Shown in pieces: positions 1 through 7,103 of a stretch of 9,336 nt of DNA (position 1 is its first letter; every line of letters begins with the position of its first letter). Origin of the DNA: Pseudomonadota bacterium (GTDB lineage: Bacteria > Pseudomonadota > Gammaproteobacteria > Burkholderiales > Burkholderiaceae_D); the NCBI GenBank assembly GCA_023409175.1, contig JAEYIG010000144.1, positions 1-9,336 of the forward strand, read 5' to 3'. The translations under genes and the position numbers were made by a program. The notes below the pieces were generated by a model. It was not told the origin of the DNA. It ran no database searches and worked only from the letters and a program-made list of their open reading frames with translations.

Positions 1-3000
1 GCGGAACAAAGGAACCTTGGCAATACTGTCCTGAAGAGTCCCTTGTTGATGCTGAATCTGGAAAGATGGCGCTATGCGGGAAACATGGCAGCCAAAAACG
101 ATGTTCTCGCTTTCCTGCAAACCCTGAAAAATGCCCAGCAATTCAAAGCCGTCAAGCTCGTCGACCCTGACGGGAAGGAATTGATGTCGGTTGGCGAAAA
201 CCTGAAGCTGGAAGACCGGTATCAGGAAAAGCTGGTTTCACTCCTGAAAAGCCCCGATCCGAAATCGGTCAGACACAATATGTTTTCACAGGGGAATTCC
301 CGTTTCGAACTGGTCATCCCGTTTGTCCTGACCAACAGGATACATGAAACGATGGGAGCGATCCTCGTCTATTTCGATCCGGAAAGTTACCTTACCCGTT
401 ACTTCAGTCCGTGGATCGCTTCACATCCGGGCAAGGAAGTGATCCTTTTGCGTCAGGATGGTGACCGTGTTGCGACAATGACATTGGGTCATGGCAGTGA
501 AAACCTGACCAAGGTCGTTCATACGACGATCAAGAACAGCGATATCTTTTACCAGATGCAGAAAAGCCCGTCGGTCGGGCAGGGTATCGGTCAGGACTAC
601 AATAATCTGAAAGTATTTGCAAGCTGGAATCACATAGAGGATACAGACTGGAAGATTATATTGAAATACGATTACAATAAGGCCATTCAATCCCTTCAAA
701 GCTCTGCTTTCGGTGTCGCTGTGATAATTTTCTTTGGCGTTCTTGTCGTTGGACTCGCTTTGCTTCTATTGTGGCGTTTGCGTCTGAAATCGGCACAATC
801 GGCTACAAGACTCAGAGAGGAAGAGTTACAAAAAAATGTAGTCACCACACCGTTTCTCGGAATGGGGATACTGTCTGCCAAAATGGATTGCTGGCTGCAG
901 TGCAATGACAAGCTGTGCGACATCCTCGGATATTCACGGGAGGAAATGAGCCTGAAAGGCTGGCAGGACGTTCTGGACCATCCGGGCATCGAAGAGAACA
1001 CGGCGTTGCTCGATGACCTGAAGAACGGCCTGATGGATGAATTGCATGTGGAGCGGGCGTTGATCCGCAAGAGCGGAGACATCGCTTTGGTCGACATCCA
1101 TATGCGCTGCATCCGGAACAAGGACAAGACGCCGAATTATTTTGTCGTCACCCTTGAGGATGTGACGGAACAGCGGCGCTCGCAAAAACAGGTTTCCAAA
1201 CTCTCCGAGCTCAATACGATCCGCAGCCATTGTTCCTACGCCATTTCACGCAGCAAGGGGGAACAGGAACTGTTTGACAATATCTGCAATATTGTCGTCC
1301 ATCACAGCAACGTCAAAATGGCCTGGATCGGACTGATCGACCCTGCGACCGGCATGGTCAGGACAGCAGCCAAATACGGCGAAGGCGTCATGTTCCTTGA
1401 AGAGGTCGTCGTATCCGTGGATGAAAACAGCCCCAACGGACATGGGACGGTAGGGAAATCGGTTCGGAGCGGCAAGCCCTGCTGGAACCAGAATTTCCAG
1501 AGCGATCCGCTTTGCGCTCCCTGGCATGACCGGTCCCACGAACATCTGGTGCAATCCGTGGCGTCGCTCCCATTGCACAAGAACGGGAAAATCATCGGCG
1601 TGTTGTTGCTGGCTTCCGAAAAACTGAACGCATTCGATCCATCGGCGCAGGATCTGCTTGTCGAGGTCGCCAACGACATTGATTTTGCACTCGATAATTT
1701 CCATCGTGAAGGCATCCGCGCCAAGGCGGAACACGACTTGCGCCATCTTTACGTCGAAAGCAAGGTTGCCGAAGCGGAGATCAGGCGCTTAAACCAGCTT
1801 TATGCCGTCCTGGGTTACTGCAATCAGGCAGTTGCCAGATGTACGACGCAGGATGAGCTCTTCAAACAGGTCTGCAAGATCGTCACCCAGTATGGCGCGA
1901 TGGACGTTGCCTGGATCGGCCAGATCAATGATGAAGGCAGGGTCTATCCTGTCGCTTCGGAAGGGGCGACTCCCGCGCTGATCACGCAGACACTCGACAT
2001 TATCCGGGAAACGGACAAGACCATGACGCAGGGCGTTGTCAGGAAAGCGCTCGCCGAAGACAAGCCGATCTGGGTACAGGATTATGAAAACGATCCGATT
2101 TGCGAAATCGTCCGCAATTCCACAGCATGGAAGGAAATCGCAAAGAGACATAACATCCATGCCATGGCTGCATTGCCGTTGCACAAGAACGGGCAGATCA
2201 TCGGTGTCATGAACCTGAATGCCAGCGAACCTTATGCATTCGACATCGCCGCCCAGAAACTGTTGAACGAACTGGTGATCAGCATTGATTTTGCGCTCGA
2301 CAATTTCGAACGGAAAGAGCAGCTCCAGTTGTCGGCACAGGTCTTTACCCAAAGCAATGAAGGCCTGATCCTGCTCGACAATAACTGCAATATCGTCATG
2401 GTCAACAAGGCATTCACGAAAATTACCGGTTATTCCGAAGAGGAAGTCCTTGGCAGGAATCCGCGTATGCTCGCTTCCGGCAAACATGACGCGGAATTCT
2501 ATAAGGCCATGTGGGACGGCATTTCGAAAAACTGTTCATGGCAGGGTGAACTGTGGAACAAGCGCAAGGACGGAACCCTTTACCCGCAATGGCTGTCCGT
2601 CCAGTGCATGCGTGATGCCTACGGCAAGCTGACCCATTATATCGGGCTCTTTGTCGATATGACCGAACGCAAGAAAACGGAAGAGCAAGTCCAGTGGCTG
2701 GCACATTTCGATGCCCTGACCGGATTGCCGAACCGTACCTTTTTGCGTGACAGGAGCAACCTTGCCCTCTCTCTGGCACAACGCCGTAATGAACCGCTGG
2801 CCCTGATGTTCCTCGATCTGGACGGTTTCAAGAATGTGAACGATTCGCTCGGCCACAATATCGGTGATGAACTGTTGAAGCAGTTTGCCGCGAGACTGAA
2901 GGGTCTCGTACGCGAACAGGATACGATCTCAAGACAGGGTGGCGACGAGTTTGTTCTGGTCTTGCCCAATACGGATACGGGTGGTGCAACCAGCATCGCC

Positions 3001-4005
3001 GAGAAACTGCTGGCGATTGCGGCCGAACCGTACCATATCGAACCTCACGAGCTGAACCTGACGACGTCTATCGGTATCGCCATGTTCCCGAGCGACGGCA
3101 TGGATTTCGAAACACTGTCCTGCAGTGCCGATACGGCCATGTACCGAACCAAACAGAACGGCCGCAACAATTACTGTTTCTTCACGGCAGAAATGCAGGC
3201 GAAATCGTCACGGATGCTGGAGCTGGACAGTGCCTTGCGCCGCGCGCTTGAACGTAACCAGCTTTCCCTGCGATACCAGCCGATCATGTCATTGAATTAC
3301 GGTGTCAACGTGGGGTTTGAGGCGCTGTTACGGTGGGAACATCCCCAGCTGGGCATCATTTCTCCCGAAGAATTCATTCCGGTTGCCGAATCGAACGGCC
3401 AGATCATCCCTATCGGTGAATGGATTTTGCGTACGGTTGTCAAACAGCTGAAGGAATGGGTCGATGCAGGAAACGACAGGCTTATGGTTTCGGTCAACCT
3501 TTCCGCTGTCCAGTTCCGTGACCGTCGCCTGACTGACCAGATATCGGAGATATTGAAAGAGAACGATCTCGATCCGAAACATCTTGTGCTCGAGCTGACG
3601 GAAAGCGTGGCAATGGAAAAACCGGATTCAGCCATCGTCGTTATCGACAGCCTGAAAGAACGGGGCATCAAGGTTTCGATTGACGATTTCGGAACGGGTT
3701 ATTCCTCATTGGCTTACCTGAAACGATTTGCCGCGCACAGCCTGAAAATCGACGGTTCGTTCATTCAGGACATCCCGAACGACACGGAAAACATGGCGAT
3801 TGCCAGTGCCATCGTATCGCTCGCCAAAAATCTCGGCATCACGACGATTGCCGAAGGCGTGGAAAACATCAAGCAACTTGAATTCCTGAAAGAAATCGGT
3901 TGTACGGCGATCCAGGGACATTATTTTTCAAGGCCTTTGACCGACAGGGCTGCCAGCGATTTCCTGGCTGCCGAGCTTGGAAAGATAAACAGGATTTTCG
4001 CCTGA
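1..4005 (+). CDS. Membrane-bound c-di-GMP signalling protein: Cache-like sensor, PAS, two GAF, PAS, GGDEF, EAL (5' partial)
   Basis: Probable bifunctional diguanylate cyclase/phosphodiesterase. Numbering from the codon at nt 1 (1334 residues): periplasmic Cache-like region about 30-230; hydrophobic membrane helix 235-258; PAS about 280-400; GAF about 401-575; GAF about 598-776, with a charged helical linker between them; PAS about 776-893; GGDEF about 900-1061; EAL about 1073-1325. The GGDEF motif is intact at 980-984. An RxxD inhibitory site (REQD) lies at 971-974, exactly five residues upstream. EAL hallmarks are all present: YQP, EAL at 1107-1109, VNLS, ELTES with E1198, DDFGTGYSS with D1228/D1229, LKID, EGVE with E1285 and Q1305. 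Synthesis and hydrolysis of c-di-GMP are therefore both plausible; which dominates cannot be read from sequence. The frame stays open to nt 1. A periplasmic sensor also needs an N-terminal membrane anchor, which is absent, so the true start lies upstream and the TTG at 43 is unlikely to be it. The sensed ligand is unknown. Confidence 0.95.
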   Translation, partial: AEQRNLGNTVLKSPLLMLNLERWRYAGNMAAKNDVLAFLQTLKNAQQFKAVKLVDPDGKELMSVGENLKLEDRYQEKLVSLLKSPDPKSVRHNMFSQGNSRFELVIPFVLTNRIHETMGAILVYFDPESYLTRYFSPWIASHPGKEVILLRQDGDRVATMTLGHGSENLTKVVHTTIKNSDIFYQMQKSPSVGQGIGQDYNNLKVFASWNHIEDTDWKIILKYDYNKAIQSLQSSAFGVAVIIFFGVLVVGLALLLLWRLRLKSAQSATRLREEELQKNVVTTPFLGMGILSAKMDCWLQCNDKLCDILGYSREEMSLKGWQDVLDHPGIEENTALLDDLKNGLMDELHVERALIRKSGDIALVDIHMRCIRNKDKTPNYFVVTLEDVTEQRRSQKQVSKLSELNTIRSHCSYAISRSKGEQELFDNICNIVVHHSNVKMAWIGLIDPATGMVRTAAKYGEGVMFLEEVVVSVDENSPNGHGTVGKSVRSGKPCWNQNFQSDPLCAPWHDRSHEHLVQSVASLPLHKNGKIIGVLLLASEKLNAFDPSAQDLLVEVANDIDFALDNFHREGIRAKAEHDLRHLYVESKVAEAEIRRLNQLYAVLGYCNQAVARCTTQDELFKQVCKIVTQYGAMDVAWIGQINDEGRVYPVASEGATPALITQTLDIIRETDKTMTQGVVRKALAEDKPIWVQDYENDPICEIVRNSTAWKEIAKRHNIHAMAALPLHKNGQIIGVMNLNASEPYAFDIAAQKLLNELVISIDFALDNFERKEQLQLSAQVFTQSNEGLILLDNNCNIVMVNKAFTKITGYSEEEVLGRNPRMLASGKHDAEFYKAMWDGISKNCSWQGELWNKRKDGTLYPQWLSVQCMRDAYGKLTHYIGLFVDMTERKKTEEQVQWLAHFDALTGLPNRTFLRDRSNLALSLAQRRNEPLALMFLDLDGFKNVNDSLGHNIGDELLKQFAARLKGLVREQDTISRQGGDEFVLVLPNTDTGGATSIAEKLLAIAAEPYHIEPHELNLTTSIGIAMFPSDGMDFETLSCSADTAMYRTKQNGRNNYCFFTAEMQAKSSRMLELDSALRRALERNQLSLRYQPIMSLNYGVNVGFEALLRWEHPQLGIISPEEFIPVAESNGQIIPIGEWILRTVVKQLKEWVDAGNDRLMVSVNLSAVQFRDRRLTDQISEILKENDLDPKHLVLELTESVAMEKPDSAIVVIDSLKERGIKVSIDDFGTGYSSLAYLKRFAAHSLKIDGSFIQDIPNDTENMAIASAIVSLAKNLGITTIAEGVENIKQLEFLKEIGCTAIQGHYFSRPLTDRAASDFLAAELGKINRIFA
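1201..2331 (+). repeat. Internal tandem duplication encoding two GAF domains
   Basis: Two successive GAF-coding segments of the c-di-GMP protein are related in both protein and DNA. The 15-base string TTGCACAAGAACGGG occurs at 1573-1587 and again at 2179-2193. A CATTGATTTTGC string recurs at 1677 and 2283. Both pairs are offset by exactly 606 bases (202 codons). In protein, LPLHKNG-x-IIGV and IDFALDNF occur in each copy, and both begin with a similar helix followed by an AWIG segment. The middle of the two copies differs more, which suggests divergent ligand pockets. This is a coding duplication, not a mobile repeat. Confidence 0.75.
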
Positions 4006-4037
4006 GAAACATCCGTATGAGGGAGGGTGAGGTCTTG

Positions 4038-5453
4038 CTACGGCAATACCTTGCCCGGATTCATCAGCCTGTCCGGATCGAGCGCTTCCTTCACGGTTTT
4101 CATCAGCCTGTTTTCGGGCCCACTCTTGTAAGACGCATTTTCAACGTGCTTTAAGGCCCCGAGGCCATGTTCCGCGGAAATCACTCCCTGAAAATGGTGG
4201 ACACTATCGTAAACGATGCGGTTTATCTCTGCCTGATGGGACAGGAAGGCCTCGTCTGAAACACCTTTGGGTGCGGCAACGTTGTAGTGCAGGCTGCCAT
4301 CGCCAAGATGGCCGAACGTCACCATCCGGCAACCGGGAAAATACTGCTGGAGAAGGCGGTCAGTCGTTTCGATGAAATCCGCAAAAAGGGAAGTGGGGAC
4401 GGCGATGTCGTGCTTGATGTTCTTGCCTTGTCTGGCCTGTGCCGCCGAAATGTTTTCCCGGAGCCGCCACATCGTGCGCGATTGCCCAAGCGTCTGCGCC
4501 ACGGCAGCGTCGCTGATCACGTCTTCTTCTATGGCAAATTCAAGCAGTTTTTCAAACTGGTGGGCGGCATGGTCGTCGGATTCGGCGTCCGAGAGTTCCA
4601 GCAGGACGTAATACGGGAATTTGAATGGAAGCGGGGAAATGATCTCCGGGAAACATGTCGTGACCAGTTCAAGGCAATAGCGGGATATCAGCTCGAAAGC
4701 CGTCAGGGAATCGCCGCAGAAACGCTGTGCCAGCGTCAGGAGCTTCAATGCGTCTTCAGGCGATTTGACAGCGGCAAAAGCCGTCTGTTGCGCTTTGGGG
4801 CGCGGGAAAAGCTTCAGCACGGCAGCCGTGATGATCCCGAGCGTGCCTTCCGAACCGATGAAAAGGTCTCGCAGGTCGTATCCGGTATTGTTTTTCCGTA
4901 ATTTGTACAGGCCGTTCCAGACGTCGCCATCGGCCATGACCACTTCAAGCCCAAGGCACAAATCGCGGGCGGTGCCGTAACGCAAAACGGAGGTTCCACC
5001 GGCATTGGCAGCAAGGTTGCCGCCGATCATGCAGGAGCCGGAAGAGGCCAGCGTCAGCGGGAACATCAGATTGGCTTCAGCCGCTGCCGAATGGACATCG
5101 TCAAGGATACAGCCGGCCTCGACCGTCATCGTATTGTTGTTGGCGTCGATTTCACGTATCCGGTCCATCCGTTTCAGGGAAAGCACGATCGCCTTGCCGG
5201 AGTCGTCCGGGACACTGCCCAGTACCAGACCGGTATTGCCACTCTGGGGGACGATGGGAACCTTGTGCAATTTGCAGAGCCTCACGACTTCCGCGACCTG
5301 TTGGGTATGTCCGGGCAGCACGATAGCCAGTGCCTTTCCGGTGAACCGTTTCCGGTAATCGGTCACGAAAGGGAGCATTTTCGCGGGATCGGTAATGACA
5401 TGGTCACCGCCGACCAGTTTTTTACAGAGTTCGATGAAAGATGGCTGTGTCAT
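4038..5453 (-). CDS. FAD-linked D-2-hydroxyacid dehydrogenase (GlcD / D-lactate / D-2-hydroxyglutarate dehydrogenase type)
   Basis: A 471-residue flavoprotein of the VAO/PCMH family that would oxidise a D-2-hydroxyacid (glycolate, D-lactate or D-2-hydroxyglutarate) to the 2-oxoacid. Length is normal for the family. The N-terminal FAD-binding domain (about 35-215) shows PQSGNTGL at 69-76, GGNLAANAGG at 144-153, RYGTARDL at 158-165 and GSEGTLGIIT at 200-209. The C-terminal FAD-oxidase domain shows LREN at 331-334, KHDIAVP at 347-353, the metal-type motif GHLGDGSLH at 381-389 and SAEHGLG at 426-432, ending in NPGKVLP. No signal peptide or membrane helix is seen, so it is cytosolic or peripheral. 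The ATG at 5451-5453 sits where family members begin, but no clear Shine-Dalgarno precedes it. No glcE or glcF partner is adjacent, so it looks like a stand-alone enzyme rather than glycolate oxidase subunit GlcD. Exact substrate is not decidable. It converges on the c-di-GMP gene with a 32-base gap and no recognisable terminator. Confidence 0.92.
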   Translation of the reverse strand: MTQPSFIELCKKLVGGDHVITDPAKMLPFVTDYRKRFTGKALAIVLPGHTQQVAEVVRLCKLHKVPIVPQSGNTGLVLGSVPDDSGKAIVLSLKRMDRIREIDANNNTMTVEAGCILDDVHSAAAEANLMFPLTLASSGSCMIGGNLAANAGGTSVLRYGTARDLCLGLEVVMADGDVWNGLYKLRKNNTGYDLRDLFIGSEGTLGIITAAVLKLFPRPKAQQTAFAAVKSPEDALKLLTLAQRFCGDSLTAFELISRYCLELVTTCFPEIISPLPFKFPYYVLLELSDAESDDHAAHQFEKLLEFAIEEDVISDAAVAQTLGQSRTMWRLRENISAAQARQGKNIKHDIAVPTSLFADFIETTDRLLQQYFPGCRMVTFGHLGDGSLHYNVAAPKGVSDEAFLSHQAEINRIVYDSVHHFQGVISAEHGLGALKHVENASYKSGPENRLMKTVKEALDPDRLMNPGKVLP

Positions 5454-5558
5454 GGAATGATTGCTGTCGTAAGGGCGTTTCGTGATTTTCGTCTTAAAAG
5501 GGCGTAAATGCCAGAGGAAAGTGTCAAAAAGGGCAAAAAATCAAAATCACCGTTTCCC

Positions 5559-5592
5559 TCACATGATAAAACACATTTTCCGGTTACCTCCT
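5559..5592 (-). other. Orphan strong Shine-Dalgarno with five-codon reading frame (possible leader peptide)
   Basis: Read on the minus strand, AGGAGGT (plus 5586-5592) is followed by an ATG at 5576-5574. That ATG opens a frame of only five codons (M-C-F-I-M) ending in TGA at 5561-5559. Spacing between AGGAGG and ATG is 10 bases, slightly longer than ideal. The frame ends 105 bases before the dehydrogenase ATG on the same strand. It is the best Shine-Dalgarno match I noticed in the window, yet it precedes no real gene. It could be a leader peptide in the dehydrogenase mRNA, or chance. Confidence 0.2.
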
Positions 5593-5616
5593 GCAGGCCG
5601 TTTCATCTTAAAATGT
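5573..5616. repeat. Inverted repeat just upstream of the YihY-family start
   Basis: ACATTTT at 5573-5579 is matched by its complement AAAATGT at 5610-5616, with 30 bases between. An 8-base palindrome, CCTGCAGG (5590-5597), lies almost exactly at the centre. The outer arm ends four bases before the ATG at 5621. It could be an operator or a 5' leader hairpin, but the outer arms are AT-rich and short, so chance is a real possibility. Confidence 0.25.
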
Positions 5617-5620
5617 TTTC

Positions 5621-6949
5621 ATGAACCCGAGCGATCTCATATCAAACAACATCGAAAATCCGCATGAGCGGCCCGAACCGACCCGTGGGGACAAACTCAA
5701 GGCGATAGGGAAGTATTGCGGAAAACGCCTGGCGGAAAACAACCTGTCGGACGTGGCGGGCAATATCAGCTTCACGATCATCCTGTCGATTGTCCCCATG
5801 CTGGCGATCGTACTCGCGATCTTTACGACCTTTCCCGAGTTCGGCTCGCTGCAGGACACGCTTGAGACCTATTTTTCCCAGGGGATGATCCCGGCTTCCA
5901 CGGCGCATATCATTTTAAGCAACCTGACCACGTTTGCCGCAAATGCCGCCAACGTCTCGATTATCGGTGGCGCAACGCTTGTGATCACGACGCTAATGAC
6001 GATTGCGCTGATTGAAAGTTCCTTCAATCATATCTGGCACGTCACTACGCCTCGCCCGATCGTCAAGCGGATTTTCATGTATATCGCGATCGCCATTCTC
6101 GGGCCATTGCTGCTGGGCATATCCATTTACCTGACGTCGCACCTTGTCCTCGCTGCACATGGACTGGTTGCCAATTTGCCGTTCCTGAATTCCGTGTCGT
6201 CGTCACTGATTTCCATTTTCTGGACGGCTGTGGCGTTCACTCTTTTGTACCGGACCGTGCCTAACCGTCTTGTCCTTTGGGAAGACGCCTTGTCCGGTGG
6301 GGTTTTTGCCGGTATCGCGTTTGAAATCGCCATCCGGGCTTTCGCGTTTTTCATCACCAATTTCAGCACTTACGAACGGATATACGGCGCACTGGCGGCT
6401 TTCCCCATTTTCCTGATGTGGGTTTACATCAGTTGCCTGATCATGCTTTTGGGGGCGATGGTGGCCGCCCTGCTGCCGGAAATCCGCAATGGCCGCTGGC
6501 ATGCGACACCCGAAGTCGGGAGCCAGTTTTCCGATGCCATCAAGATCATTGGCGTGCTGTACCGGGCGAAAGGGGCCGTTTTCCGGACGGAACTGGAAAT
6601 GCAGACGCATCTTTCCATCGGGGAAGTCGAGGACTGCCTCACGGTTTTCGAGAAAATCGGCTGGGCGACGACGGTCAAACGCTCCTGGATCAGTGTCATT
6701 TCCCTCAAAAAACGCAGGCCGCAGGAATGGAAATGGACGGGGAATGCCGAGTCACTGACACTGGCGGACGTTTATCACCGGTTTGTCTTTACCGGCAACG
6801 ACGACAATTCCCTGACGCAGGAAGTGGACAATCTCATCGACTACGGCCTGGACAAGACACTTGCCGAATACTATGCCGAACAGAAGGCGGAAGAAGAGAA
6901 AAAGGCCGCCATGTCCCCGGCAGATAAGGATGTACCTGAAAATTCTTGA
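5621..6949 (+). CDS. YihY/BrkB-family inner membrane protein with cytoplasmic C-terminal extension
   Basis: A 442-residue integral membrane protein of the YihY/UPF0761 family, once mislabelled ribonuclease BN and also called virulence factor BrkB. Its molecular function is not established. Six hydrophobic segments are visible near 51-71, 112-133, 152-176, 193-211, 226-247 and 259-285. Family hallmarks are the LLYRTVPN segment (208-215), the W-x-D-A-x-x-G-G segment (220-227) and Y-x-x-I-Y-G-A-L-A-A-F-P-I-F-L-M-W (251-267) leading into LLGAMVAALLP. About 150 residues follow the last helix, well beyond the shorter E. coli-type protein. Residues 303-365 look like a winged-helix-like fold and the end is charged (EEEKK). 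The ATG at 5621 is the first start after an in-frame TAA at 5609, but lacks a Shine-Dalgarno. It is divergent from the dehydrogenase and followed by a terminator about 110 bases downstream. Confidence 0.93.
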   Translation: MNPSDLISNNIENPHERPEPTRGDKLKAIGKYCGKRLAENNLSDVAGNISFTIILSIVPMLAIVLAIFTTFPEFGSLQDTLETYFSQGMIPASTAHIILSNLTTFAANAANVSIIGGATLVITTLMTIALIESSFNHIWHVTTPRPIVKRIFMYIAIAILGPLLLGISIYLTSHLVLAAHGLVANLPFLNSVSSSLISIFWTAVAFTLLYRTVPNRLVLWEDALSGGVFAGIAFEIAIRAFAFFITNFSTYERIYGALAAFPIFLMWVYISCLIMLLGAMVAALLPEIRNGRWHATPEVGSQFSDAIKIIGVLYRAKGAVFRTELEMQTHLSIGEVEDCLTVFEKIGWATTVKRSWISVISLKKRRPQEWKWTGNAESLTLADVYHRFVFTGNDDNSLTQEVDNLIDYGLDKTLAEYYAEQKAEEEKKAAMSPADKDVPENS

Positions 6950-6999
6950 CCTGTGGCAACAAACGCGAAATTTTCCTGTGAGGACGGCCCCCGTATTTC

Positions 7000-7028
7000 C
7001 TGTTTTTGATTTCGGGAAGCAAAAACAG
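7000..7028 (+). other. Perfect 9-bp hairpin downstream of the YihY-family gene
   Basis: CTGTTTTTG (7000-7008) and CAAAAACAG (7020-7028) are exact complements around an 11-base loop. An outer CCCG/CGGG pair (6990-6993 with 7029-7032) could extend it across a 6-base bulge. No T-run follows on either strand, so alone it is not an intrinsic terminator. The loop carries CGGGAA (7013-7018), the same sequence as the 5' arm of the terminator 44 bases downstream. It may be a 3' stabilising hairpin or part of a competing RNA fold. Confidence 0.5.
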
Positions 7029-7038
7029 CGGGCAGGAG

Positions 7039-7054
7039 TGATATCTTATTATCA
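7039..7054. promoter_or_regulatory. Fur-box-like dyad upstream of the MFS exporter (weak)
   Basis: The 16 bases TGATATCTTATTATCA contain TGATA and TATCA in inverted orientation six bases apart. The right half, ATTATCA, matches the Fur half-site exactly. The left half, TGATATC, matches five of seven, and the spacing is one base longer than the classical 7-1-7 arrangement. It lies about 50 bases before the exporter ATG. A TATTAT string inside it (7047-7052) could serve as a -10 box, though no good -35 is positioned for it. Suggestive only. Confidence 0.15.
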
Positions 7055-7056
7055 TC

Positions 7057-7080
7057 CGGGAATGTTTTTCCCGATTTTTT
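7057..7080 (+). terminator. Rho-independent terminator after the YihY-family gene
   Basis: CGGGAA (7057-7062) pairs with TTCCCG (7068-7073) around the five-base loop TGTTT. It is followed by A and six T residues (7075-7080). This is a classic intrinsic terminator on the plus strand. It would end the YihY-gene transcript 131 bases past its stop. It sits only 23 bases before the MFS ATG, so either the exporter's promoter lies upstream of it, making it part of the exporter leader, or the exporter relies on read-through. Confidence 0.75.
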
Positions 7081-7103
7081 GAACAAAGTGTTTTTGCCTG
7101 AAT

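Larger units (their letters stand above)
5454..5620. promoter_or_regulatory. Divergent intergenic region between the FAD dehydrogenase and YihY-family genes
   Basis: These 167 bases are AT-richer than the flanking genes and must carry the start signals for both. On the minus strand a perfect TTGACA (plus 5522-5527) could be a -35 box for the dehydrogenase, but no good -10 lies 16-18 bases downstream of it (the bases there are GC-rich). For the YihY gene there is no convincing sigma70 pair and no Shine-Dalgarno directly before the ATG at 5621. An AAAAGGGC string is repeated 30 bases apart (5496-5503 and 5526-5533). The region contains an inverted repeat and an orphan Shine-Dalgarno, listed separately. 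Promoter presence is inferred from gene layout, not from a strong motif. Confidence 0.45.

Noticed and set aside
43..45. TTG at 43 as the start of the c-di-GMP protein
   Set aside because: The frame is open upstream to nt 1, and starting here would leave the periplasmic sensor without an N-terminal membrane anchor. The gene most likely begins outside the window.
1789..2487. Minus-strand open frame of 232 codons
   Set aside because: It lies wholly antisense to the GAF/PAS region of the signalling gene, has no recognisable domain, and is explained by the codon bias of the real gene.
4013..4043. CCGTA...TACGG inverted repeat in the convergent c-di-GMP/dehydrogenase junction as a terminator
   Set aside because: Only a 5-bp stem with a 21-base loop and no T-run on either strand.
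4287..4901. Plus-strand open frame of 204 codons
   Set aside because: Antisense to the FAD dehydrogenase, whose motifs are unambiguous; the product is arginine-rich, low in recognisable motifs, and looks like a shadow.
5482..5667. Small plus-strand open frame of 61 codons across the divergent spacer
   Set aside because: No Shine-Dalgarno, a basic low-information product, and it runs into the start of the YihY-family gene in another frame.
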